Below, piece after piece: positions 10,359 to 19,263 of a stretch of 64,000 nt of DNA. A program made the position numbers and the translations under genes. Under the pieces are notes generated by a model. That model did no database searches. It saw only the letters and a program-made list of their open reading frames with translations, and was not told the DNA's origin. Position 1 is the first letter of the stretch, and each line of letters starts with the position of its first letter. Origin of the DNA: Bradyrhizobium sp. SZCCT0231 (GTDB lineage: Bacteria > Pseudomonadota > Alphaproteobacteria > Rhizobiales > Xanthobacteraceae); the NCBI RefSeq assembly GCF_018130245.1, contig NZ_JAFCKP010000003.1:434001-498000 (forward strand), given 5' to 3'.

Positions 10359-11159
10359 ATGATGACCATCGTCAAGTGGATCGCCATTGTCCTCGTGACT
10401 GTCTATTGCGCCGGTCTCCTCGTGCTGTATGTCCGCCAGCGCGAGATGCTGTTTCCGATCCCGCCCATCGGCCGCACAGCTCCCGATGCCGCGGGCCTTC
10501 CCGAGGCGGAAGAGCACGTCCTGACCACGACGGATGGCGAGAAAGTCATCGTCTGGCACGCGCCGGCGAAGCCGGGGCGTCCCGTGATCCTGTACTTCCC
10601 GGGCAATGGCGATTTTCTCGCCGGCCGCGTCAGCCGTTTCAAGGCGATGACCGCCGACGGCACCGGCCTCGTCGCCCTGTCCTATCGCGGCTATGCCGGC
10701 TCGAGCGGGATGCCGAGCGAACAGGGGTTGCTGCGCGATGCCGCAGCCGCCTACGCCTTCACCACTGCGCGCTATGGAGCGGAACGAATCGTCGTCTGGG
10801 GCTTTTCGCTCGGGACGGGCGTGGCGGTTGCGCTCGCATCCGAACATCCAATCGGCAGGCTGATCCTGGAAGCGCCTTATACCTCGACGGTCGATATCGC
10901 CGCACTGGCATTCCGGTTCGTGCCGGTTCGCCTTTTGATGCGCGACCAGTTTCGCTCCGACGAACGGATTGCGCGCGTCACGGTGCCGCTGTTGGTGATG
11001 CATGGCACCGATGACCTTGCCATTTCGATCATGTTCGGAGAGCGTTTGTTCGCGCTCGCGCACGAACCGAAGCAGTTTGTTCGCTTCGCGGGTGGCGGAC
11101 ATGACAATCTCGACGCCTTCGGTGCGGTCGAAAAGGCAAGGCAATTCATTGGATCCTGA
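10359..11159 (+). CDS. alpha/beta hydrolase, membrane-anchored (BEM46/YfhR-like)
   Basis: Serine hydrolase of unknown substrate, about 266 residues. An N-terminal hydrophobic helix (about 5-22) probably anchors it to the inner membrane. The nucleophile elbow GFSLGTG, an Asp in HGTDDLAI and a His in GGGHDNL supply the catalytic triad in the right order. The arrangement helix, YxRQREMLFPIPP, then hydrolase core is typical of the BEM46/YfhR-like group. I chose the ATG at 10359; a GTG 12 bases upstream and the adjacent ATG at 10362 are alternatives. The end overlaps the likely start of the following antiporter gene by 11 bases. Confidence 0.88.
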   Translation: MMTIVKWIAIVLVTVYCAGLLVLYVRQREMLFPIPPIGRTAPDAAGLPEAEEHVLTTTDGEKVIVWHAPAKPGRPVILYFPGNGDFLAGRVSRFKAMTADGTGLVALSYRGYAGSSGMPSEQGLLRDAAAAYAFTTARYGAERIVVWGFSLGTGVAVALASEHPIGRLILEAPYTSTVDIAALAFRFVPVRLLMRDQFRSDERIARVTVPLLVMHGTDDLAISIMFGERLFALAHEPKQFVRFAGGGHDNLDAFGAVEKARQFIGS

Positions 11160-12591
11160 ACGGCTCGTCACGCGGCTCTGGAGCCTAACCCTCGCCGCCA
11201 TCCTCACATTGTTGCCGCATCAGGCGTGGGCCGCAACCGGCCTCGACGGTTCGGCGATGCGCTGGCCCTATGCGCTGCCCTTTGCCGGCTTGTTGCTGTC
11301 GATCGCTCTGGGGCCGCTGCTTTTTGCAAAATTCTGGCACCATCATTACGGCAAGATCGCCGCGGCCTGGTCGCTGCTGGCGCTCGCCTCGCTCGTCGTC
11401 TTCGCCGGCAGCATGGCGACGCTGGCGGCGCTCGTTCACGCCATGCTCGCCGAATATCTTGGCTTCATCGTGCTGCTGTTCTCGCTCTATGTCGTGGCCG
11501 GTGGCATCCTCATCACAGGGGACATCAGGGCGACGCCGGCGACCAATGTCGGCATCCTCGCGCTCGGCACGTTCGGGGCGAGCATCGTCGGCACCACGGG
11601 TGCCGCGATGATCCTGATCCGCCCCTTGATCCGCGCCAACCGGCTGCGGCGCCACAACGCCCATGTCGTCATCTTCTTCATCATCCTGGTGGCCAATGTC
11701 GGCGGCGCGCTGAGCCCGCTCGGCGATCCCCCGCTGTTCGTCGGCTTCCTCCACGGCGTCGACTTCTTCTGGACCACGCGGACCATCTGGTTGCAGACCG
11801 TGATCGTCGCCGGACTGCTGCTCGCGATCTTCGTCGCCATCGACGTCTGGCGATTCCGGAGCGAGCCGCCGCCCGCTGACACCGGCCCCGCGCGGCCGGT
11901 CCGCATCCGCGGCCTCGTCAATTTGCTGCTGATCGCGGCCATCGTCGCGAGCCTGCTCGCCTCGGCGATGTGGAAGCCCAGCATCGCGTTCGATGTTCTC
12001 GGCACCAAGCTGGACCTGGAGGACGTCGTCCGCAATCTGGTGCTGCTGGCCATCGCGGCGCTGTCGGTGTGGCTGACGCCCGACGAGCACAGGCAGGCCA
12101 ACGGCTTCACCTGGGAGCCGATCCGCGAGGTCGCCAAACTGTTCGCAGCGATCTTTGTCGCCATCATCCCGGTCATTGCCATGCTCAATGCCGGCCATCA
12201 CGGTGCGTTCGCCTGGCTGCTGTCGGCCGTGACGGAGCCGAACGGCGCACCGCGCGAGGTCGCCTATTTCTGGTTCACCGGCCTGATGTCGGCATTCCTC
12301 GACAATGCGCCGACATATCTGTTGTTCTTCGAGCTCGCCGGTGGCGACCCGCAGGTGCTGATGCATGAGCTCTCTGGCACGCTCGCTTCGATCTCCATGG
12401 GGGCGGTCTACATGGGCGCGCTCACCTATATCGGCAACGCGCCGAACTTCATGGTGAGCAGCATTGCCAGCGAGAATGGCATCGAGATGCCGAGCTTCTT
12501 CGGCTATCTCCTGCGCGCGGGCGCCGTGCTGATCCCGCTATTTCTGCTGCTGACGTTCCTGCCGGTCGCGCCGATCCTGCACTGGCATTGA
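11149..12591 (+). CDS. sodium:proton antiporter, NhaD/ion-transporter superfamily
   Basis: Inner-membrane carrier of about 480 residues with roughly twelve helices. It starts with a signal-like segment (LTLLPHQAWAA) and contains the motifs GGALSPLGDPPLF and SAFLDNAPTYLLFFE typical of NhaD and related sodium/proton antiporters. I place the start at TTG 11149, preceded by AAGGCAAGG. The open frame extends further upstream, but only through the hydrolase gene. It overlaps that gene by 11 bases, suggesting coupling. A Ca2+/H+ antiporter gene follows 49 bases later, so this is a small cation-homeostasis group. Ion specificity is inferred from family. Confidence 0.85.
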   Translation: MDPERLVTRLWSLTLAAILTLLPHQAWAATGLDGSAMRWPYALPFAGLLLSIALGPLLFAKFWHHHYGKIAAAWSLLALASLVVFAGSMATLAALVHAMLAEYLGFIVLLFSLYVVAGGILITGDIRATPATNVGILALGTFGASIVGTTGAAMILIRPLIRANRLRRHNAHVVIFFIILVANVGGALSPLGDPPLFVGFLHGVDFFWTTRTIWLQTVIVAGLLLAIFVAIDVWRFRSEPPPADTGPARPVRIRGLVNLLLIAAIVASLLASAMWKPSIAFDVLGTKLDLEDVVRNLVLLAIAALSVWLTPDEHRQANGFTWEPIREVAKLFAAIFVAIIPVIAMLNAGHHGAFAWLLSAVTEPNGAPREVAYFWFTGLMSAFLDNAPTYLLFFELAGGDPQVLMHELSGTLASISMGAVYMGALTYIGNAPNFMVSSIASENGIEMPSFFGYLLRAGAVLIPLFLLLTFLPVAPILHWH

Positions 12592-12640
12592 ATCTCGCGC
12601 CTGATTTGATACTGCTCACTCGAGCAAATGGAAGCGGTTG

Positions 12641-13738
12641 ATGAGCGCGCATAGTCCGATGCCCCGGTCGGCCTGGATATTCCCGGCGCTGGCCGTGCTG
12701 TTGTTCGCAGCCGTCGGCGCGACGGGTTATGTGTTCACGCTGTCGTTTGGCGGGCTCGTCTTCGCCATCGTCCTTCTGGTTATCCTGTTCGGCACGGTGT
12801 TCGCCGCGGTTCATCATGCCGAAGTGATCGCGGAGCGGGTCGGCGAACCCTATGGCACGCTGGTGCTGACGCTCTCGGTGACCATCATCGAGGTGGCGCT
12901 GATCACCACGATCATGCTGGGCGACAAGCCTGCCCCGGCACTGGCCCGCGACACCGTGTTCGCCGTGGTCATGATCGTCTGCAACGGCCTCGTCGGCCTC
13001 TGCATCTTCATCGGCGGCCTGCGCTATCGCGAGCAGGGTTTTCAGCTCTCCGGCGCCAACGTCTATCTCAGCGTGCTGTTCGCGCTCGCGACCATCACGC
13101 TGATCCTGCCGAACTACACCACCACCACACCGGGCCCGGTCTATTCCGCGGTTCAGCTCGGCTTCGTCGACGTCGTCACGCTCGCGCTGTACGGCGTCTT
13201 TCTCTACACCCAGACCGTCCTGCACAAGGATTACTTCGTTCATGAACGGGCGGAAGGCGAGGGCGGGGAGGTGCGCCTGTCGGCGGGGGCGCTCGCGCTC
13301 ACTGTGGCGCTGCTCCTGGTCTCGCTGCTGGCGGTCGTGCTGCTCGCCAAGAAATTCTCGTTGGTGGTCGATGCCGTCGGTGCCAGGATCGGTGCGCCGG
13401 CGGCCTTCGCCGGCCTTCTGGTCGCGCTGCTGATCCTGATGCCCGAGGGCGTCGCGGCCATCGCGGCGGCCCGCAGGAACGACCTGCAGAAGAGCATCAA
13501 CCTTGCGCTCGGCTCGTCGCTGGCGACCATTGGTCTCACGATCCCTGCCGTCGGCGTCGCCACCTACGCGCTCGACAAGGAGCTCGAGCTCGGCCTCAGC
13601 GCCCAGGGCAGCGTACTCTTGCTGCTGACCTTCTTTCTGAGCATGCTGACCTTCGGCACGGGCAGGACCAATGTCCTGTTCGGCCTGGTCCATATGGTGG
13701 TATTTGCCGTCTACGTGTTCATGGTCTTCGTGCCCTGA
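12641..13738 (+). CDS. chaA: calcium/cation:proton antiporter (ChaA-like)
   Basis: Eleven-helix inner-membrane antiporter of the Ca2+/cation exchanger superfamily, 365 residues. The two alpha repeats are visible: an N-terminal one around LTLSVTIIEVALITTIM and a C-terminal one around LMPEGVAAIAAARRNDLQ, each with the conserved acidic residue. The start is the ATG at 12641, immediately after an in-frame TTG. It follows the NhaD-like gene and ends in a strong intrinsic terminator whose stem includes the stop codon. It probably exports calcium, or sodium/potassium at alkaline pH. Confidence 0.9.
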   Translation: MSAHSPMPRSAWIFPALAVLLFAAVGATGYVFTLSFGGLVFAIVLLVILFGTVFAAVHHAEVIAERVGEPYGTLVLTLSVTIIEVALITTIMLGDKPAPALARDTVFAVVMIVCNGLVGLCIFIGGLRYREQGFQLSGANVYLSVLFALATITLILPNYTTTTPGPVYSAVQLGFVDVVTLALYGVFLYTQTVLHKDYFVHERAEGEGGEVRLSAGALALTVALLLVSLLAVVLLAKKFSLVVDAVGARIGAPAAFAGLLVALLILMPEGVAAIAAARRNDLQKSINLALGSSLATIGLTIPAVGVATYALDKELELGLSAQGSVLLLLTFFLSMLTFGTGRTNVLFGLVHMVVFAVYVFMVFVP

Positions 13739-13757
13739 AGCGCGGTCGCGCTTCAGG
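13734..13757 (+). terminator. intrinsic terminator of the ChaA-like antiporter gene
   Basis: Perfect 11-base stem CCTGAAGCGCG / CGCGCTTCAGG with a 2-base spacer, beginning inside the last codons of the antiporter gene and followed by the T-rich run CTATTGTTT. The T-rich run is also the first part of a dispersed repeat. Confidence 0.75.
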
Positions 13758-13760
13758 CTA

Positions 13761-13834
13761 TTGTTTGAGCATGATCTTTCCGGAAAACCGCTCCACACTT
13801 TTCGCTGGCGCGGCCCTTCGGGTCCGGATCATGC
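13761..13834. repeat. composite palindromic repeat, element A (interrupted copy)
   Basis: Copy of the long hairpin that also occurs at 15883, 17366 and 37965. The outer arms GCATGATC and GGATCATGC and the core TTTCCGGAAAACCGC are recognisable, but about 20 extra bases (GCTGGCGCGGCCCTTCGGGT) split the right arm relative to the other copies. It lies in the 5' leader of the cupin gene, just before its ribosome-binding site. Confidence 0.75.
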
Positions 13835-13850
13835 TGTGAGGAGAATTCCA

Positions 13851-14135
13851 ATGCTTGCCGCCAAGTCCGAGATTCAGGTCGAAAACGAAGAGGTCCGGGT
13901 GACCGAATGGCGGCTCGCCCCGGGCAGCGCGACCGGGCACCACACCCACGGGATGGACTATGTGATTGTTCCAGTCGTCGCCGGCGAGATGACCATCGTG
14001 GCGCCCAATGGCGAGCGGTCCAAGGCGCAGCTCGCCGCCGGAAAATCCTACTTCCGCAAGGCGGGCGTCCAACATGACGTACTTAACGAAACCTCAACTG
14101 AGATCGTGTTCCTTGAGATCGAGCTAAAACGTTAA
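13851..14135 (+). CDS. small single-domain cupin protein
   Basis: A 94-residue beta-barrel protein. The cupin metal-binding motif is visible as GSATGHHTHGMDYVIVPV (G-X5-H-X-H-X4-E-like, with Asp replacing Glu) and a second motif near KAGVQHDVLNETSTE. The start is the ATG at 13851 behind GAGGAGA; a longer upstream reading passes through the repeat. Such stand-alone cupins bind a metal or small ligand, but no substrate can be read from the sequence. It stands alone between the repeat and a hypothetical gene. Confidence 0.8.
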   Translation: MLAAKSEIQVENEEVRVTEWRLAPGSATGHHTHGMDYVIVPVVAGEMTIVAPNGERSKAQLAAGKSYFRKAGVQHDVLNETSTEIVFLEIELKR

Positions 14136-14226
14136 GTTGGCGCGGCTGTTTGCCATCGATCCGTCGCAGTTGATCCCTCACAATGCCCTAAAGTTCCCGC
14201 ATCAGATCGCGCGGGGAGTGGTCGGA

Positions 14227-15195
14227 ATGCTGAAATACCTCGCAAAAATTTCGATGGACATTTTCCCCTCGGTGCTCGCGACGATCATCGGGGCCTACAT
14301 CGTTAATCATTACATCAACGCCAAGCCGGCGGCCGACACCCCAGCCGCCGTGGTCGCGCCTGCCCAGACCGGCAGTGACGGCAAGCCCACGGATACCGCC
14401 AACCTTCCCGCCCCCGGCGTCAAGGCCAAGGGCATCTCCGAGAAGAGCGTCACGGACAAGGCGGCGGTCGAGAAGCCTGCCGATCGTCAGGCGGCTGCCG
14501 AGACCAAGGCCGCGGACGTGGCTCCCGCTGAAACCAGCCCGCGCGGCCGTCCCTCTGCGCGCGACAAGGCCGCGGCCAAGTCCGCTCCGGCTGCCTCTGC
14601 TCCCGTGGTGGAGGCCAATTCGGCCTCGACCGCGGCGTCCCCGGCCACCACCCCCGACGCCAACGATCTCGCGCGTGCTGCGATCGAGCGCCTGCGCAAG
14701 TCACCTGAGGGCAAGTCATCTGAGGGCAAGTCATCTGAGGGCAAGTCACTTGAGGGCAAGGCTGCGGAGGCCAGATCTTCCGAAACCAGGCCCGCCGAGG
14801 TTCGCTCGTCGGATACCAAGCCGGCCGAGAGACCGGCAGAGCCTGTGGTGCGGGAAGCCGCCCGCACGCCGGAGGCTCCGCGGGTCGTTAGTACGGAGCC
14901 GACCCCGGTCCGTCCGCTGCCGCCGCCGATCACGGTATCGACGCCCTCATCCGAGGCCTATGGCAATGCTGGCTCCAATCCGCCCTACACGGCCTCGATC
15001 GGCAGCGACGATCCGAATCGGGTGACGCCGCCGGCCGACATTCCCGTGCCGGTCATCGCGCCACCGCTCGATCTGCGTGCCGATGCTGGCGCCTCCATGC
15101 CGCGGCCGAAGAAGACCAATGTCGCCGACGAAATGCTGTCGGGCATGAAGTCGATGTTCAACGCCGTTCTGCCGAAGAGCGCCACCCCCGACTAA
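14227..15195 (+). CDS. membrane-anchored low-complexity protein, hypothetical
   Basis: No family recognised. The 322-residue protein has one N-terminal membrane helix (about residues 9-28, MDIFPSVLATIIGAYIVNHYI), then a disordered Ala/Pro/Lys/Ser/Glu-rich region to about residue 230. A somewhat more ordered C-terminus ends with MLSGMKSMFNAVLPKS. Within the disordered part a 15-base unit is repeated four times in tandem (14698-14757), giving KSPEG, KSSEG, KSSEG, KSLEG. The start ATG at 14227 has GGGGAG upstream; a TTG start 90 bases earlier is possible. It looks like a periplasm-facing structural or scaffolding protein. Confidence 0.75.
   Translation: MLKYLAKISMDIFPSVLATIIGAYIVNHYINAKPAADTPAAVVAPAQTGSDGKPTDTANLPAPGVKAKGISEKSVTDKAAVEKPADRQAAAETKAADVAPAETSPRGRPSARDKAAAKSAPAASAPVVEANSASTAASPATTPDANDLARAAIERLRKSPEGKSSEGKSSEGKSLEGKAAEARSSETRPAEVRSSDTKPAERPAEPVVREAARTPEAPRVVSTEPTPVRPLPPPITVSTPSSEAYGNAGSNPPYTASIGSDDPNRVTPPADIPVPVIAPPLDLRADAGASMPRPKKTNVADEMLSGMKSMFNAVLPKSATPD
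14698..14757 (+). repeat. tandem repeat, four 15-base units
   Basis: Four consecutive copies of AAGTCAYYTGAGGGC inside the low-complexity gene, differing at one or two positions each. The unit length is a multiple of three, so copy-number change would keep the frame and alter only linker length. Confidence 0.9.
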
Positions 15196-15210
15196 GGCTG
15201 CGCCAAGCCG

Positions 15211-15861
15211 TCAGCCGCCGACGCGGGCGAGGCCGCTGCGGGCGGCCTCATCGCGTGGGCGCAGCGCGACGGCCTTGGTGTAGGACGCCGCCGCCTTGGC
15301 CCTGTCGCCCAGCCGCTCATAGGCCTGTCCGCGCGTGGTCCAGACCTGGGCGTTGTGCGGATCGGCCTCGGAGGCTTCATCGAGATCGGCTGCGGCCTCC
15401 TTGACCTTGCCGAGCGCGAGATAGCTGCTGGCACGGCCGAGCAGCGGCTCGGCCTTTTGCGGGTTGAGCCCGCTCGCGGCGCTGAAATCGGCGATCGCGA
15501 AGTCGTGCTGGTCCTTGCCCTGGTAGATCAGGGCGCGGCCATAAAGTGCCTGCGCATTGTAGGGATCGAGCCCGACCGCGCGATTGAACTCGTCGAGTGC
15601 TGCCGCGGTCTCGCCTGACTTGGCGAGGGACTGGGCCTTTGCAGCGTGGGCTTGGGCTTCGGTGACGTTGCCGGCGCTCACCGCGCTCTCGGCGGGCGCG
15701 GCCGCCTTGGGCGCTTCCTGCGGCTTGTCCTTCTCAGGGAGTAGCGATCCGAGATCGAAGGAGCAGCCGCAGAGCGCGATCCCCATCACGGCCAGCGCGA
15801 GCGGCTGCCGCCAGATCTGGCGTAGCCGCGGCAAGCCACGCTCGGGGAAAGGAGAGGCCAT
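15211..15861 (-). CDS. TPR-repeat lipoprotein
   Basis: Envelope lipoprotein of 216 residues. A signal peptide with the lipobox ALCGC places the lipidated Cys at about residue 33. After a Pro/Ala-rich spacer, residues 75-205 hold about four tetratricopeptide repeats, visible in runs such as ALDEFNRAVGLDPYNAQALYGRALIY and AAADLDEASEADPHNAQVWTTRG. Such lipoproteins act as scaffolds for envelope complexes. The gene stands alone, with a composite palindromic repeat directly upstream, and converges with the low-complexity membrane protein gene 15 bases away. Confidence 0.88.
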   Translation of the reverse strand: MASPFPERGLPRLRQIWRQPLALAVMGIALCGCSFDLGSLLPEKDKPQEAPKAAAPAESAVSAGNVTEAQAHAAKAQSLAKSGETAAALDEFNRAVGLDPYNAQALYGRALIYQGKDQHDFAIADFSAASGLNPQKAEPLLGRASSYLALGKVKEAAADLDEASEADPHNAQVWTTRGQAYERLGDRAKAAASYTKAVALRPRDEAARSGLARVGG

Positions 15862-15882
15862 CTACGGTTCGCTCGCGCTGGA

Positions 15883-15978
15883 GCATGATCCGGAAAAGTG
15901 TGAAGCGGTTTTCCGAAGAGATCATGCTCAAACAAAACCAAAGCGCGATGATAATCCGTCCTGGTCTCATCGCGCTTT
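15883..15978. repeat. composite palindromic repeat, elements A and B
   Basis: Element A (15883-15927) is the long hairpin with arms GCATGATC/GATCATGC and inner CCGGAAAA/TTTTCCG. Element B (15940-15978) is a 12-base perfect stem AAAGCGCGATGA / TCATCGCGCTTT. The same A-B order is found at 17366 and, inverted, at 37911. The copy lies between two leftward genes, the TPR lipoprotein and rpsU. Confidence 0.85.
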
Positions 15979-16027
15979 AGCGCCGCATCGGTAGTGCCCG
16001 TCCCAGAAAGGCACCGCTCACAAACAA

Positions 16028-16052
16028 TGACGCGGGCCAAGGGCCCGCGTCA
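16028..16052 (-). terminator. intrinsic terminator of rpsU
   Basis: Perfect 11-base stem TGACGCGGGCC / GGCCCGCGTCA with a 3-base loop. It lies 32 bases after the rpsU stop codon on the minus strand and is followed there by TTGTTTGTG. Confidence 0.8.
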
Positions 16053-16083
16053 TCGAAAACCGAGGTCTTACAGGTTCGGCAAA

Positions 16084-16380
16084 TCAGCGCGGGCCGCGCG
16101 GGCCTGCACCGGCGCCGCCACGAGCGCCGCGATCACCGCCCGGGCCGGCGCCGAACACCGGCTTCGGCTTCATCGGCAGCAGGCCTTCGCGCTGCAGCTT
16201 CTTGCGGGCCAGCTTGCGCGCGCGGCGGACGGCTTCGGCCTTTTCGCGGGCCTTCTTCTCGGACGGCTTCTCGTAATGACCGCGGAGCTTCATCTCGCGG
16301 AAAATTCCCTCGCGCTGCATCTTCTTCTTCAGCGCCTTGAGGGCTTGATCGACATTGTTATCGCGAACGAGAACCTGCAC
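16084..16380 (-). CDS. rpsU: 30S ribosomal protein S21
   Basis: Small-subunit ribosomal protein, 98 residues. The start [20 protein letters not shown] and the basic middle [20 protein letters not shown] are diagnostic of bS21. Compared with the roughly 70-residue E. coli protein it carries a Gly/Ala/Arg/Pro-rich tail ([18 protein letters not shown]), as in other rhizobia. It is monocistronic with its own terminator. S21 influences recognition of the message by the anti-Shine-Dalgarno region. Confidence 0.96.
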   Translation of the reverse strand: MQVLVRDNNVDQALKALKKKMQREGIFREMKLRGHYEKPSEKKAREKAEAVRRARKLARKKLQREGLLPMKPKPVFGAGPGGDRGARGGAGAGPRGPR

Positions 16381-16641
16381 GCGGCATCCTCTTCAGGTGG
16401 ATCGGATTTGAATTCTGGTAAATCAAAGGGGATGGCAAAACGCGCAAGCCCTTAGCCTTGAGCGCGCGGATGTATCAGACAAAACCGGAGATGTCCACCG
16501 GCCAAGCGGGTTTTCGGGCCAAGTTCGGCCATTAAATGCGGCGAAAATACCTCCATGCGGCCCCGATTTGGGCGGTTTGACGCCGTGGACGGGGCCGCAG
16601 CCGGAGCTTTGTTCCGGAATCTTTGCAATGAGGGGACCACA

Positions 16642-17364
16642 ATGGACATGAAAAAATACGCCGCCGAAGCCATCGGCACCTTCTGGCTCACATTCGCGGG
16701 TTGCGGAAGCGCAGTTATCGCCGCTGGCTTCCCCCAGGTCGGCATCGGCCTCGTCGGCGTCTCCTTCGCCTTCGGACTGAGCGTGGTCACCATGGCCTAT
16801 GCGATCGGCCACATCTCGGGCTGTCACCTCAACCCGGCCGTCACGGTCGGTCTCGCCGCCGGTGGCCGTTTTCCGGCGGGCCAGGTCCTGCCTTACGTGA
16901 TCGCCCAGGTGGCGGGCGCGATCGTTGCCGCGTGGCTCCTCTATGTCATCGCGAGCGGGGCGCCCGGATTCGATGTCGCCAAGGGCTTTGCCTCCAACGG
17001 CTATGACGCGCATTCGCCTGGTCAGTACAGCATGATCGTGTGCTTCCTCACCGAGGTGGTGATGACCATGATGTTCCTGTTCATCATCATGGGGGCCACC
17101 CATGGCCGCGCGCCGGCGGGTTTCGCACCGCTCGCGATCGGGCTCGCGCTGGTGATGATCCATCTCGTCAGCATTCCCGTCACCAACACCTCGGTGAATC
17201 CGGCGCGCAGCACCGGCCCCGCGCTGTTCGTCGGTGGCTGGGCGCTGTCGCAGCTCTGGCTGTTCTGGATTGCACCGCTGATCGGCGGCGCGCTGGGCGG
17301 GGTGATCTATCGCTGGCTCAGCGAGGAGCCCACCGGCGTCGTCGCGGGCGTGAAGACGGCTTAA
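16642..17364 (+). CDS. aqpZ: aquaporin Z (water channel)
   Basis: Six-helix inner-membrane water channel of 240 residues. Both NPA boxes are present: [17 protein letters not shown] in the first half and [19 protein letters not shown] in the second. The NPAR and the small residues around the selectivity filter favour an orthodox water channel rather than a glycerol facilitator. The start ATG is preceded by GAGGGGA. Upstream in-frame codons read through a non-conserved stretch and were rejected. The gene ends directly before a composite palindromic repeat. Confidence 0.94.
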   Translation: MDMKKYAAEAIGTFWLTFAGCGSAVIAAGFPQVGIGLVGVSFAFGLSVVTMAYAIGHISGCHLNPAVTVGLAAGGRFPAGQVLPYVIAQVAGAIVAAWLLYVIASGAPGFDVAKGFASNGYDAHSPGQYSMIVCFLTEVVMTMMFLFIIMGATHGRAPAGFAPLAIGLALVMIHLVSIPVTNTSVNPARSTGPALFVGGWALSQLWLFWIAPLIGGALGGVIYRWLSEEPTGVVAGVKTA

Positions 17365-17365
17365 G

Positions 17366-17507
17366 GCATGATCCGGAAAAGTGCGAAGCGGTTTTCCGGA
17401 AAGATCATGCGCAAACAACAACCTAAAGCGCGATGACGATTCATCCAAATCTCATCGCGCTTTAGAGCGAAGTGGATACCGGTTCGCGTCAAGAAAACGC
17501 GTCAAAA
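17366..17507. repeat. composite palindromic repeat, full copy with elements A, B and C
   Basis: The most complete copy in the window. A (17366-17410) is the GCATGATCCGGAAAA/TTTTCCGGAAAGATCATGC hairpin. B (17424-17464) is the TAAAGCGCGATGA/TCATCGCGCTTTA hairpin. C (17465-17507) is the segment GAGCGAAGTGGATACCGG followed by TTCGCGTCAAGAAAACGCG. Element B could terminate aqpZ transcription. C recurs alone, inverted, at 21488-21540. Confidence 0.85.
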
Positions 17508-17525
17508 TAAAAATCCAATTACCAA

Positions 17526-17553
17526 GGGGATTGCAGCCTCTGCTGCAGTCCCC
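17526..17553 (-). terminator. intrinsic terminator of purEK
   Basis: An 11-base stem GGGGATTGCAG / CTGCAGTCCCC (one mismatch) with a 6-base loop. It lies 16 bases beyond the purK stop on the minus strand, with T runs (ATTTTTATTTTG) about 12-22 bases further on. Confidence 0.75.
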
Positions 17554-17568
17554 TCACTTGCCCCTGAT

Positions 17569-18675
17569 TCACTTGCCTTTGGGCGGCCGAACTTCGGTGA
17601 TGTGGCCCATCTTGCGGCCGGGGCGCGGCACGCCCTTGCCGTAGATGTGCACGGTCGCGCCCGGGACGGTCAGCCACTTGTCGTAGTCGTTGATCTCGTC
17701 GCCGATCAGATTGGTCATGGTGACGATCTCGCCGTGGCGCACCGGCTTGCCGAGCGGCCAGCCGGCAATGGCGCGGATGTGCTGCTCGAACTGCGAGACG
17801 GAGGCGCCGTCCAGCGTCCAGTGCCCGGAATTGTGCACGCGCGGGGCGATCTCGTTGACCAGCACCTTCGGTCCGGTGCCGTTGGCAAGCACGAACATCT
17901 CCACCGCCAGGACGCCGACATAGTCGAGCGCAGTCGCAATCTTGCTCGCGACGTTGCGCGCCTCGTCCGCGAGCGCGTCGGGGATCGGCGCGGGCGCACG
18001 CGACACTTTCAGGATGTGGTCGCGGTGCTCGTTCTCGGTCACGTCGAAACACTCGACATCGCCCGCGACTGAGCGCGCGGCGATCACCGAGATTTCGCGC
18101 TCGAACGGCACGAAGGCCTCCAGGATTGCCGATTTGGTGGCGAGACCGGTCCACACCTTGGCGATGTCGTCGCCCTCGCGGATGATGGCCTGGCCCTTGC
18201 CGTCATAACCGAAGCGGCGGGTCTTCAGCACCGCCGGCAGGCCGATCCTCAGGATCGCCTCGCGCAGCGAGGAGACGGAGGTGACGTCAGCATAGGCTGC
18301 AGTTCGGATGCCGAGCTTCGTCACGAAATCCTTCTCGGCGAGCCGGTCCTGGGTGGTCTCGAGGATCTTGCGATTGGGCAGCACCGGGCGGCGCGCGTCC
18401 AGCACCATCGCGGCGGCCGCCGGCACGTTCTCGAATTCGTAGGTGATGACGTCGACGTCGCTCGCGAACAGCTCCAGCGCTTCGACGTCGGCATATTCGG
18501 CGCAGGTCGCGTTCAGCACGACGTCGAAGGCCGGCGAATCCGGATCGGGCGAGAACACCTGGCAGCGCAGGCCGAGCCGCGCCGCAGCCATCGCCAGCAT
18601 CCGCCCCAATTGTCCGCCGCCGAGAATTCCGATGGTGTCGCCGGGCTTCAGCTTCACCTGCTTTGCGTCAGTCAC
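17569..18675 (-). CDS. purK: 5-(carboxyamino)imidazole ribonucleotide synthase
   Basis: ATP-grasp enzyme of purine synthesis that carboxylates aminoimidazole ribonucleotide with bicarbonate and ATP to give N5-CAIR. The 368-residue chain begins with a nucleotide-binding loop [15 protein letters not shown] and includes the ATP-grasp pieces [12 protein letters not shown] and [11 protein letters not shown] and the metal-binding region [15 protein letters not shown]. It starts 4 bases inside the end of purE (ATGA overlap). The two act consecutively, so coupled translation makes sense. Confidence 0.96.
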   Translation of the reverse strand: MTDAKQVKLKPGDTIGILGGGQLGRMLAMAAARLGLRCQVFSPDPDSPAFDVVLNATCAEYADVEALELFASDVDVITYEFENVPAAAAMVLDARRPVLPNRKILETTQDRLAEKDFVTKLGIRTAAYADVTSVSSLREAILRIGLPAVLKTRRFGYDGKGQAIIREGDDIAKVWTGLATKSAILEAFVPFEREISVIAARSVAGDVECFDVTENEHRDHILKVSRAPAPIPDALADEARNVASKIATALDYVGVLAVEMFVLANGTGPKVLVNEIAPRVHNSGHWTLDGASVSQFEQHIRAIAGWPLGKPVRHGEIVTMTNLIGDEINDYDKWLTVPGATVHIYGKGVPRPGRKMGHITEVRPPKGK

Positions 18676-19160
18676 GCCTTGTCCTCCGGACGCTCGGCAA
18701 CCGCGTCGGTCTGCGCCTTGCGCCAGGCGGCGAGGCGATCGGACAGGGCGGGGTCAGACAAGGCGAGCACGGCAGCTGCCAGCAGCGCCGCGTTGATCGC
18801 GCCGGCCTTGCCGATGGCGAGGGTGCCGACCGGGACGCCCGCGGGCATCTGGACGATCGAATAGAGCGAATCGACGCCCTTGAGCGTCTTGGATTCGACG
18901 GGAACGCCGAATACCGGGAGTTCCGTCAGCGCCGCCGCCATGCCGGGCAGATGTGCGGCGCCACCGGCGCCGGCGATGATGACCTTGTAACCCGCGGCCT
19001 TGGCGCCCTTGGCGAAAGCAAACAGCCGGTCGGGAGTGCGGTGGGCCGAGACGACGCGGCTGTCGGCGGCAATCCCGAGCGCGTCAAGCGTGTCGGCGGC
19101 ATGCCGCATCGTGTCCCAGTCCGACTGGCTTCCCATGATGATGGCGATCGGCGCGGTCAT
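18672..19160 (-). CDS. purE: 5-(carboxyamino)imidazole ribonucleotide mutase
   Basis: Class I PurE that moves the carboxyl group of N5-CAIR to carbon 4, giving CAIR. The 162-residue protein starts [18 protein letters not shown], with the phosphate-binding GSQSDW motif, and has the catalytic signature SAHRTPDRL and the glycine-rich [12 protein letters not shown]. The open frame extends 78 bases further upstream, but those residues are not part of the family. It is first in the purEK operon. The GGDEF gene is divergent 103 bases away. Confidence 0.95.
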   Translation of the reverse strand: MTAPIAIIMGSQSDWDTMRHAADTLDALGIAADSRVVSAHRTPDRLFAFAKGAKAAGYKVIIAGAGGAAHLPGMAAALTELPVFGVPVESKTLKGVDSLYSIVQMPAGVPVGTLAIGKAGAINAALLAAAVLALSDPALSDRLAAWRKAQTDAVAERPEDKA

Positions 19161-19263
19161 GACGTCAATTGTGCCCGGAAAAACAGAAAGATAGGCCAGA
19201 TTAACGGTTCCGGCCGGCGGCTCGCAAGGCGGTGGCAAGGAGAAGGGAATCCACTATCCTGTC

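Noticed and set aside
14698-14757. CRISPR-like array
   Set aside because: Units are contiguous, 15 bases long, without spacers, in frame inside a gene.
17366-17507. Short ORFs running into the composite repeats (IRKSAKRFSGKIM-type peptides)
   Set aside because: The peptides derive from the repeat sequence itself and recur wherever the repeat does.
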